Below are positions 35,862 to 47,300 of a stretch of 64,000 nucleotides of DNA, piece by piece. The first letter of the stretch is position 1. Every line of letters begins with the position of its first letter. The translations under genes and the position numbers were made by a program. The notes under the pieces were generated by a model that saw only the letters and a program-made list of their open reading frames with translations, did not search any database and was not told where the DNA came from. Origin of the DNA: Bactericera cockerelli (taxonomy: Eukaryota > Arthropoda > Insecta > Hemiptera > Triozidae); NCBI GenBank assembly GCA_024516035.1, contig CM044957.1:52891011-52955010 (forward strand). The letters are read 5' to 3'.

Positions 35862-36150
35862 TGTGGCCAAGTGCGTTAGAGTGCTGGGCATTGCATGCAC
35901 GGTGACCTGGGTTCAATCCCCAGCGGGGTAGGTTTTTTCTCCTCTATTCTTGGGTGTTTGGGGTCCACTCATACCTTATGATGAAAAATGAGTAGCTACT
36001 TTAATGTGAGCAGTGACCAGTGACAGAATTATAGTAAAATAAGTTATTAGGATATCTTATTAGATATCTTTTAAGATATGAAAAAGTCCTATAATTCTAT
36101 GCTACCCATAAAAAATTATGATTTAATAACACAAAGAAATACATTTATTT
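35862..36150 (+). repeat. SINE5 copy
   Basis: A tRNA-like head with GACCTGGGTTCAATCCCCAG, the family body, and a tail ending ACACAAAGAAATACATT directly at the left end of element B. Confidence 0.75.
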
Positions 36151-36151
36151 A

Positions 36152-38142
36152 TACAGGGTGTAACAGACTAAATGTAAAATCTCTTAAGGGGTGGTAGTAT
36201 AGATCATTTCCAACCATTAATGTTCTATAACACTTTTGATTTAACTCAGTGGTTCTCGAGATATTATTTTTTTGAATTATTTTTACAAGTCCCCTGCCGC
36301 TCGACAAAGAATGGCATCTAACTCCGTAAATACAGTAGATGAAGCAATAGATTTAACTTTTTCCATAAGATAACAATATTTCACTATTATTTAGACTAGA
36401 TTTATTCTTAAAAAGTGCACACGTACTGAAAAAAATCGGCAGCAGCGGAAAATTTATCGCGAACATGAAATCCACCTGAAACTTCAGCCGGCATTTTCTC
36501 AAAATACTGCCCTCATAAAGTATTGGTTTTATTTATGTAAAAACTTGCTTGAAGTCTTATCTTTCAGAAAATATGACACACTTGATATAAAACTTTCATT
36601 TTTTATTGAAACCAAGAGAAATAAAAAAAAAGTCAGTCAGTACTACTAACTGTACCTACTAGGCCACCATCCTACTTTTACCTAGGGAACTAATTTTTTC
36701 TTCAATTTGACAAATTATGGTTGTCATTTACTTTCCAACGGCCCAAAAAATTAGCCTCAGTCGATTCATTGATAAGGCTGCGGACTCTTAACTTGGAGGT
36801 CACTGGTTCGAGTCTCAAGTATGGCAAATATTTAGTAAGACGAGTTTGAGCTATTGTGACACCACGATCGTGATTAATTGACCTTAATATTTTAGTATGT
36901 ATGTATGGTTTTATTTGTGGTGAAGCACAAGGCCTCTTCACATTTTTTGTGGGTAGCGCAGCATTACTAAGAGCCTCCTTTACTTTTAGAATTATTCTAT
37001 TACATTAATTTCTTTTTACTCTGGTAATGCCGCCACTGGTCGTTACTCATACAAGTAACTACTCATTTTTCCTCACGAGGTATGAGTGGACCCCGAACAT
37101 CCAAGTACAGAGCAGAAAAACTCCTGTCCCGCTGGGGATCGAACCCAGGTCACCATGCGTGCAACGCCTAGCACGCTAACTCACTCTGCCACGGTGACTA
37201 CTAATTGACCTTAATATTTTAGTATTCCATGTGTTTTATTAAAATTCGCCACCTACTTACATAATAATTTGTACCTCTATGTACCAACCTATGAATGTTC
37301 AGTATTTACCGTACCACCTTTACCTGTGGGTGTTAACTATGTAGGTACATTGTTATGTTTCATTTCATTCAAACCATTTTATCATTGAGACCCTTTCCTC
37401 TTATGAACAAATGAACAATTACGATTAATATTGATTTCTGAAGCACCACAGCTAAAAGTATCATACATGGATACGTACATACTAATTTGCCACACTTGAG
37501 ACTCGAACCAGTGACCTCCAAGTTAAGAGTCTACTGAGGCAAACTTTTGGGCCGTTGGAAAATAAATGGCAACCATAATTTGTCAAATTGAAGAAAAAAA
37601 TTAGTTCCCTAGGTAAAAGTAGGATGGTAGCCTAGTAGGTACAGTTAGTAGTACTGACTGATTTTTTTTTTATTTCTCTTGGTTTTAATAAAAAATGAAA
37701 GTTTTATATCAAGTGTGTCATACTTTCTGAAAGATAAGACTTCAAGCAAGTTTTTACATAAATGAAACCAATACTTTATGAGGGCAGTATTTTGAGAAAA
37801 TGCCGGCTGAAGTTTCAGGTGGATTTCATGTTCGCGATAAATTTTCCGCTGCTGCCGATTTTTTTCAGTACGTGTGCACTTTTTAAGAATAAATCTAGTC
37901 TAAATAATAGTGAAATATTGTTATCTTATGGAAAAAGTTAAATCTATTGCTTCATCTACTGTATTTACGGAGTTAGATGTCATTCTTTGTCGAGCGGCAG
38001 GGGACTTGTAAAAATAATTCAAAAAAATAATATCTCGAGAACCACTGAGTTAAATCAAAAGTGTTATAGAACATTAATGTTTGGAAATGATCTATACTAC
38101 CACCCCTTAAGAGATTTTACATTTAGTCTGTTACACCCTGTA
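36152..38142. mobile_element. Foldback DNA element B (empty-site twin of A)
   Basis: This 1,991-bp element has the same TACAGGGTGTAACAGAC ends and long inverted arms as element A, and the same internal SINE5 (36905-37203), but no gypsy insertion. Around 36895-36910 it preserves the unoccupied target, TATGTATGGTTTTATTTG. It ends only 252 bp upstream of the zinc transporter start codon. No transposase is present. Confidence 0.85.
36905..37203 (-). repeat. SINE5 inside element B
   Basis: Nearly identical to the copy in element A (11115-11412), so the SINE was already in the element before A and B separated. Confidence 0.75.
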
Positions 38143-38394
38143 TATGGTAGGCAAATACTCACTGGGGATGTGCACACTAAATAGTTATCTTTATAACTTG
38201 ATTTTCTTGTACTTTTTGTTTTCCTTGTATTCCAATTTTTCTTTTTATTTTCTATGTACTTGAAAAGTATCTCTAATTCATAACAGTAGATAAATAAAAC
38301 AAATACTTTTTGCAGAGAAAAGAGTAAAAATTCATTAAAGACTCTCATCTTCTCTCCATATGTCCAACTCTACAGTGTTGCATTCCGGTATAAC

Positions 38395-41300
38395 ATGAAC
38401 TCGAGTGCTTCCACACCTCTACTTGAGGAAGACCAGTTGGACGAGGAGTGGGATCCACATGAAGATATCAATGCTGTACCCAAAGTGAATAATGCTTCCA
38501 TTCAGTATGAATCTCCAATATTAATTCCACCACCATCAAGGCATTCAAGGCACTTGAACAAGACTGTTTCTCCATATTCATCTTCTTGTCCAATTATGGA
38601 TAGTGATATACCCTGGTGCGATGCTTGGTAAGAAAATTTACTTTCTACTTGTGGGTTATTTCAATTTTTTCTTTTTAAAGATGATTGTTTCACAGCCTTT
38701 TTTATTTCCTAGCCATGAAACAGGAGCTACTGTAAATGCTTGTGGTCTATGTTATAGCTTGCAAATACCATAGTATGGCTCCCCTCTGATGGGCGAGAAG
38801 TGACACAGTACTTCACATTTATGTGCGGGGTATCCCATACAAACAACTGTAACCAAATTTAGAATACAAATTTCATGTCAGCTTGGGGGATCGAACCCAG
38901 GACTTTCTGCATGGCAAGCGAGTGCTTAATCACTGAGCTAATCGCGCGCATTTTCTCATTTTTTTCTTACTCAATCTTTCTTGACCTTAGCACAGACTTT
39001 TGTGAAGGTTGGATATTGCCATAGGGAATAATCATGCCCGCTACATTTGTTGTAATTTATTACTTCAGTATTAAATAAAGAGTGTCTTATTATTATTATT
39101 CCAATAGGTAGGTACAAAAGATTCAAGTAAAACCTTCTTTCAAGTGTGTCTAGCTTATAACGTTCTTGAGATATTTTGTTTACATACAAACAGATACATG
39201 AACCTATGGCTGAAACTTTGGCTTTAGGCTTTAAGGACTCTAAAACGCGTGTTTTGACATTGAAAACTATTTGTCAATTTTTGGGTTATTTTTCTTTGCT
39301 TTCTAAAAGATGGGGAAAATAAAAAGACATTCACCACTTGTTGCTTCTATTGAAATTTTGACATTGCAAGTGAGTTTGTTCTGCTACGAGTACAATATCC
39401 AGAGCAACACCTGAATTATATTGCAATTTTATTGATTTTATCACAAAGGAATTTACATTTGGGAATTACCCTCCTGTAAAAAAAAAAATACATGTTGAAA
39501 ATGGATTGGCACAAATGTTGGCCACAATTAAAGTTGGGCTGTTTTTTTCGTTTGCCTCACCAGGTAATGATATTGGTATAAGTAAGTAGGGCTGTCGGCT
39601 GCGAAAGCTCTTTGTCACTCTACGACCAGGTAATGATAATAGTATCGCCTTATTTCTACGGCCCGATTAGGACTATTAAAGTCCCATTATTCCAGCAGTA
39701 AACCCAAGACATATTATTATGTGGTAAAAATCCCAAATGGGAGGATAACTTGTCATGCCCCGGCTGGGTTTCGAACCCACGAACTGTGGACTCTTTAAAT
39801 TCACATAGTGCCGCCTTTACCACTGAGCTACCGGGACAGACGTAGATCTTTCGAGGCGCGGGTAATAACCTGCATCGCTGGAAACTAACAAACTAGATAC
39901 TCACATTAACCTCACCCAGCCTGGGTTAGGCCGAGATTAGTCAGAATCACAATGATTTTTTTTAAGATGAGTGTTTCATAGCCTTTTTTGTTTCGTAGCC
40001 ATGAAACAGGAGCTACTGTAGACGCTTGTGGTCTGTGTTGTAGCCTGCCCATCCCGTAGTATGCCTCCCCTTTGATGGGCAAGAAGTGACACAATACTTC
40101 CCATTTAGATGCTGGGTCAACACGAGCGCACTGGAAGGTATCCCTTACAAACAACTGTAACCAAATTTTGAATACAAATTTTTGTCGGCGCGGGGGTTCG
40201 AACCCGGGACCTTCTGCATGGCAAGCGAGTGCTTGTGTATGTTAGGTTCCAAATTGAACGGTCACCAACCCAAGTTCTAACCTTGCCGGACGTTTTCGAA
40301 ATTGTTTATCTATTGCACTTCCCTCTGAATTTTGTACCGTGCTGCTCGTCTTATCTGAAAGCAAATACTATCAGTTGTCAACTGTAGGCCGCCGTGTGAA
40401 AATTTCTCAATGTTGCTCTCGAACTGTAATTGGAGTGATATGCCAAGTTTAAGTAGTCAGTCCCCGGTAGCTGAAATCCAGAGGTCGCGGGTACGAAACC
40501 CAGCCAGGACGACATTAACTTCATTCTCTTTTTTGTTCTTGTTTCTTTGCTCAATCTATTTATTTTTTCTTTATAATTTCATTGTATTTTACTGTATATA
40601 TTTTTATCTTACATAATAAAGGATACTATAATAATAATAATTATAAGGACAAGTTATTCTCCCATTTGACAATTTGACCACATGGCTCAGAGTCGGTCTT
40701 GTTATCTAGAGGTTGCAGGTTTGAAACCCAGACAGGACATGACAAGTTATTCTCCCATTTGACATTTTGACCATATAGCTCGGTAAGCGTCGGTCTTGTT
40801 ATCCAGAGGTCGCGGGTTCGAAACCCAGCCAGGACATGACAAGTTATTCTTCCATTTGACATTTTGACCACATAGCTCAGTAAGCATCGGTCTTGTTATC
40901 TAGACTCTAGAGGTTGCAGGTTTGAAACTCAGCCAGGGCATGTCAAGGTACTCTCATGTGACATTTTGAACACATAATAATAAGTCTTAAACTTAATGCT
41001 GGAATAATGGGACTTATTAGTCTTTGTTGGACAGAATAAAGAAGGTACAACAAGGTGATATTATTGTTCTATTGAAAAGTAATGTAATGGTCTAGAATTT
41101 TCGTTGTTCCGTGCCTAAACAGGTTCTAGAGAAAAGTCTGAAGTTTCAGCCATGGGTACGTGTGTGTATGTTAGGCTCAATTGCCGAAATTTCTAATTGA
41201 GCGGGGGGAAAAACGCACACATCACGATATGTAGGTACCTTGCAAATGTTCAGAGCCCGAAAATCCCTTTTTCAGTATATGACCACATAATAATAAGACT

Positions 41301-44300
41301 CTTAAGGTTAGGTGGTAGAAATTGCTTTAATCATTAACCTTGCCTGGTGGTTACCTTCGACTAATTGTATTATTATAATAAAAGCGAGAAAGCGGCGGAA
41401 ATCAAGAGAAATTTCTCGAGAGAGGTCAAGAAATCTTTAAGATTTTTTTTGGCGGATTGAAGCACGTTCGCGGCTCTCAACGAAATGATAACAAACAGGT
41501 AGGTACATGTGTTTTAATTTAATAATCAAGACTCGAGATTTTAGACCTATTTAATTGATATTTAGCTGGAAAAGTAAGAACTATTATTACCATTCAATAA
41601 TTGTGTTTTTAATGGACGATTTTGGTGAAAAAGTACCTCTTGTCGTGTAAGTTTACTTTGTCGCTAAACAATTTGTAAGGAATTCAAGTAATGAGATTAA
41701 GATTTGAAATTTTTGTGGTATGTGTCTTTGATTGCCCGAGTTTATTACAACGTTGTATAGAGTTTTAATGACCAAGAAATTAAGTACATTGAATAAAATA
41801 AAACTAATTCATACTTCCTAAAATTAGACATAGAGTTAACCATGCACTGGTAGTCAAGTGGTTAAAGACATAAGGTAATTTAGATATATATTCGAGCACT
41901 TACATACGAATCAAACAGTAAGGCATGGTCAGATAGTTTGAAGGTGTGGCAGGCAACTTGGGTATCATTTCGAGAAGATAAAACGTTTTTAATTTTCATC
42001 ATCTGTGACTTTTATTTAGCAAGGATTTTTCTTCAATTCCCTAACCGTGCGGTATCATCTAGTAAAACTTTTGTTTCTGAAATAACAGAAGTATAGTTTT
42101 TCTTTTTGACCACAATCGGTTCGTCATGTCATTATGTATGCGCTACTTTTAACAGTGTTAGAAGTTTTTTTGTATGAAAGAGTTTTTGGTCTGACTTACC
42201 TATTAGGAAATAATATATAATATGTAGATAATAAAGGTATACATTCGTATCCTTGCTTGATTGTATGATCATGATCTTCACCATGACATTTTTTTTTTTT
42301 GCATTGGCATTGGCATTGGAGCAAAAATAACCCCATACAGCCACTTTATTTATTTTTAATTACAAATTAAATATTAAATTACAGAATAAAGATTACATTT
42401 TATTTTAGGTGGGTATTTTGTTTTTTGCAAGATATTTGTTATAGTTTTGATGTTTTCTGTTTAAAGCCACACTCGTAGCTCGTTCTATGGAGGACAAAGC
42501 AGCACCAAAGACCAGATGGATCAATCTTTGGACGCCATGTCCAAGTCTCCAAACAAAGGTGGACCCCAGCGCCTTCTGTATTGCGTGCATGGGAAACCCA
42601 ACAACTGCTGTGTATCTGTGATCAACAATAACCAAAACACAATCGATCCGGTCAGCACCATTATATGTGAGCTTGTTTGAAATATTTTTCAAGAAAATTC
42701 ACATTTATTTGTCTGTTCCGGTAGCTTAGTGGTAAACGCGCCACTTTGTGAAACCAGAGATTCCAGAGGTCTCTGGTTCGAAACCCAGCCGGGACATGAC
42801 AAGTTATCCTATCATTTGGGATTTTTACCATATAATAATACGTCTTGTGTATTTTTACTTGGACAATAAACAGGGAGTAGACCAGCATTGGCTTGGTTCT
42901 GGGGGCCCTTGTCAATTATTAGCCTCCTTGTAAAGACAGTGGTAGAAGTGCTGAGTCATTCCTCCACTGTCTGGCTACCATCGTTCACGATGACGCCACC
43001 CTATGATGTTTTCGTCTTGGGCTTACTGCTGGAATAATGGGACTTAATAGTCCTAATCGGGCAGTATAAATAAGACGATATTATTATTATTCTTTAAATG
43101 TGACTGTGAGTGTTTGGTTGTTCAGATACCTACTCTCAAATAGATACTGTTACGGATCGACTAAGTTATGTGTTGTGCCTTTTCCTTATTCTATTCCTTT
43201 AAATTCAAACGCCCGCGCAATACGAAGGCGCCATCGAAAACACCTCGTGAAAGTTACATCATATGATCATGACATAATCAGCTGAGTTCCCGTGATACCA
43301 AACCAAAGAAAACCAAGAGCTCAGCAGTGATAAACCTAATCTCTTATCGGTACGTTGTACTTACCTTCTCTATCTAACGTGTTGAAGTGAATCTGTGACT
43401 TTCATCTTTTATCCAAAACCAAAAAACCGTCGCGCTTTTCTATTGAATTTCCCTCACCCACTTGCTCTACCAACAGATACTACACTTTGATCTTAGCCAA
43501 AAGGCTGAGAAGCTTGCCCATCCCGTAGTATTCCTCCCTTATGATGGGCGAGAAGATACTTTTAATGCCTCCCCTCCCGATACCATACTTTTCATTTGGG
43601 TTTTGTGATGTCAACACGAGCTCACCGGAAGGTATTCCTGACGAACAACTACATTCCCTTAACTGCCAATTCAATCTTGAAATGGAAGAGAGATAGATAG
43701 AATAGAATGTAGATAAGAATAGAATGTAGTCTATTGAGTCACAATTTTATCAGAATTGTTACAGTTTGTAATTACGCGATATCACTCTGTCAAATAGAAT
43801 GGTTAAGCTCGAGTCTGTCAGCATAGACAAGGGAGTAATGCCGGCAGTCAGGGCGGGTGTTTGGGAGGAAACCCTCTCCCTCCTCGAAATTTCAAGAAAC
43901 CCCTGGAAAAAGTATGCAATCCGCAAAATAATGCAGTTCATCCAACCCTCGCTCTCTCCTCCTCCAAATTTTGGTATAGCTGCCCGACGTGTGTACGTAA
44001 CTATAGCTGTGTATTTTCTTTGTTTCAGTGGATGATGACGAAGATCATTGTCATAGAAATAGAAAGATCACAAATGATAAGCGTGCTAGGAGAAAACTCT
44101 GGCTTGCTTCAATACTCTGTCTCGTGTTCATGATATGTGAGATAATAGGTGAGTACTGAGTACCTATTTGTTTACACATTATTTATAAAAAAATATAATT
44201 AAGAAATAAATAAGTAAATGTGTTTCTTTGTGTTATTATATCACAATTTTAGTGGGAAGCGCAGAATTATAGGACTTTTCCGTATTTTGATTATCACAAT

Positions 44301-47300
44301 ATCTTATTTTTGCCTATAATTCCGCCACTGGTCGCTGCTAACATTGAAGCAGCTACTCATTTTTCCTCACGAGGTATGAGTGGACCCCGAACAGCCAAGT
44401 ACAGAGCATAAAAAATCCTGACCCGCTGGGGATCGAACCCAGGTCTATCATTAATAAATTAAATAACTGAAATTAATTGAAATATACATCAACAAAAATA
44501 TAGAACAAAATTAATTTATATGTTTACAATTTATTGTTTTGTAATTCAAGTACAATTGTTGGAAGTTAATGCCTTAGGTCTTTTCTGTCACACTCTAGAA
44601 ATGTACCTTATGTTGAATTTTAGCTCTGGTTATGGAAATGACTGCTTCCGCGTGCATGCATTTTGATTTTTCTCATTTTCAATGACCTTAGTATTGAAAG
44701 AATTATCCAGGCTTCCGTGAATAAGTGGATACAATTCTGGGGTAGCACGCTGGATGGGACTTATTAGCTCTAGTCGGCCAGTAGTAATAGGGCGATACTG
44801 TTGCAACCAATTATAGACTGGTAACCAATTTATTATTATTCAACACTTTATTAGATATAAATGGAGATATGTACTGTACAAATAATTATTTTTACAATGA
44901 AAAAAATGGAAACAATATATTATTTATTATTATTTTTATTATTTATTTATTTAAAATCCCATAGTTGAGATAGTTTACATAGGTTTGATAATATGATAGT
45001 TAATACATAATACAGGATAAACATAACACAGAAGAAGCAATAGAAATAGTAGAATATTGAAAGTAAAGCAAGGGATAAACTGATTTAATTATTAATTATA
45101 AGTATTTTATTTACTTGTGTCAGGTTCATACTTATGTCTATGTCTAATTTATTATAGATCTTATTGAAGTTTTTTGTTGCTGTGTATATTATACAATAAA
45201 AATGAAAAAGAACAGAAAAATATAAAGAAACATATTTATGTCCTAACTAAAGGGCGGGGTTATTGTCTATGGCAATCTCTTCCACCCAACTCTTTAATGA
45301 AGGACACGCGCGCAGCCTCTGTTTCAGTTTCTAATTAACCCTTTCAACCCGACTTTTGCAGCGTATAAATTTTATGATTTTCTTCATTGGATCTTATTTA
45401 TTGGGTCATAAATAAGAACTGTACAAAGTTTGAAGATTTTAGCTTTTGCCGTTTTTCCGGAAAATGCTGGGATAATAAGTCCCAGCCGTATTCTTTCGTG
45501 GGACTCTATATCCCAGCCGTATTCTTTGGTGGGACAGAACATCCCATTAGTATTCTTTGGTATCAATTTTTTTTATTTGTAAATCAAAATGAAAATAAAA
45601 AAATAACATGAAAACAAAACTCCTGGTCTAAAAATAATTTCACGAAAAACTACTATTGGGTCAAATAGTCCCGCGTAAAAAGTACTGATGGGACAATAAA
45701 TCCCATCACGAACAACGATTGGGTCGTAGTATCCCAGGTGGTCTCCAAAAAATACTACTGGGACAATATGTCCCACCAAGAAGTCCCACCCTATTCCCCT
45801 GAACAACTTGAGCTAGGCTATAGATATTACATTGGAAATTATTCTAAATACAATAAAACACTATAAGCACTCTAAATAATCGCATTTCTGCACTTAGCTT
45901 TCATGGATTTGAAAATAAATAGCACATATGTAATTATTTTGAGATTCGACACACCTGCTCTGTGCACTTGCTGAAATCAAACTGATCTGGAGGGAGAACT
46001 AAACATGGTATTAACATGAAACTTGGTCACGTGACAGAAAACAAGATACATGATCAAACAACACTGAGACCGGTGTTCTGTTAGTCGTTTTGGGACATAT
46101 AATCCCACTTGAACAGGAAAAGCTATCTCTGGGACGTATAATCCCATTAGGGTTGAAAGGGTTAATTATATTTCCCCCCCCCCCTCAGGTGGTTACTTTT
46201 CCGGGAGTCTGGCGATCGCCACCGATGCGGCCCACTTGCTCACGGACTTCGCCTCCTTCATGATATCCTTGTTCGCCCTCTGGGTAGCCTCCCGCCCGCC
46301 CACCCAGCAGATGCCCTTCGGGTGGTACCGGGCGGAGGTGCTGGGCGCTCTCACGTCCGTGCTGCTCATCTGGGTGAGTCTTGTACTACAACGCAAAATT
46401 ACTTCTTTTCTTCTTCTTCTTTTACTCTGTCTTATCCCACTCAAGCAGGGTCGACGTTGTTCAACCTCATGGTTGAGGTTGATTGGTCTTGGCACATTTT
46501 TAACGATTCTATTTGATTTAACGCCCTGGATTAGGACGGGGGTTTTACCCTCCATTCGCTGGGGATCGTACCAGCTACCCACATTAACCTCACCCAGCTG
46601 GGTAGGGCCGGAAATGCCAGCCTCACGTGTTTGGATGGAACAGAATTTTCTTCGAAAAGTCTGCCCCAGCCGGGAGTTGAACTCGGGAACTGGACTACGG
46701 GCAGTAGTCACAACCAATACGCCACGGAGGCTGTTACAACGAAAATTACTACATTGCTTATATGAAAATCAACCCACAAACACATTTTGATATGTATCTT
46801 CAACTGCTTAGCTGAAAACCTAAAGTCCATAGAAATGTGGAATTTGGTGATTCTTCGTGGATTTCGGGGTATTTGGGTAAAACGGTTGTGGATATAAAGA
46901 TGTATGGGAATTGACCCTCTCAAACCATACATAAAACCCCCAAATCGGCGGGCGGCGGGACTTAGGCGTTGAATTTGGGATATATTAAAAAAAAAATGAG
47001 AATCGACCCCCCTAACCTATTGATAAAACGCCATAATAATCAATCAAAATAATTTTAAAAAGTCATATTTCTAAGTTTTATTTGCTTTAATTTTACTTTA
47101 CAAAAATTTATCATTCTCGAGTTAAAAACGAAAATCGGAAAATGGAACATCTTTTCACCTCCTTTGCCCCCCTTGAATCTTTTTCCTCCCATCTTAGACG
47201 TCAAGTCTTCTAATATGTTTACTCTCTCACCTTCCTGAACAAATATCAAAAGAAATGGGCTGCGTCGCCTCTCACGCACTCTTACACCTTCATTAACCTC

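Noticed and set aside
35862..36150. tRNA gene-like sequences (also many other SINE heads)
   Set aside because: They have A- and B-box-like motifs but cannot be folded by eye into complete cloverleafs and are followed by shared SINE bodies, so they are SINEs and not tRNA genes.
36702..36941. 79-codon minus-strand frame inside element B (and its partner at 3643-3951)
   Set aside because: Both copies cover inverted-arm and SINE-like sequence; no domain is recognisable and the two copies differ at their starts.
42405..42692. 95-codon minus-strand frame
   Set aside because: It is the opposite strand of ZnT exon 2 (42467-42666), whose plus-strand frame fits exactly between exons 1 and 3.
46193..46717. 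174-codon minus-strand frame overlapping ZnT exon 4
   Set aside because: It is a shadow of the zinc transporter exon and the adjacent SINE1.
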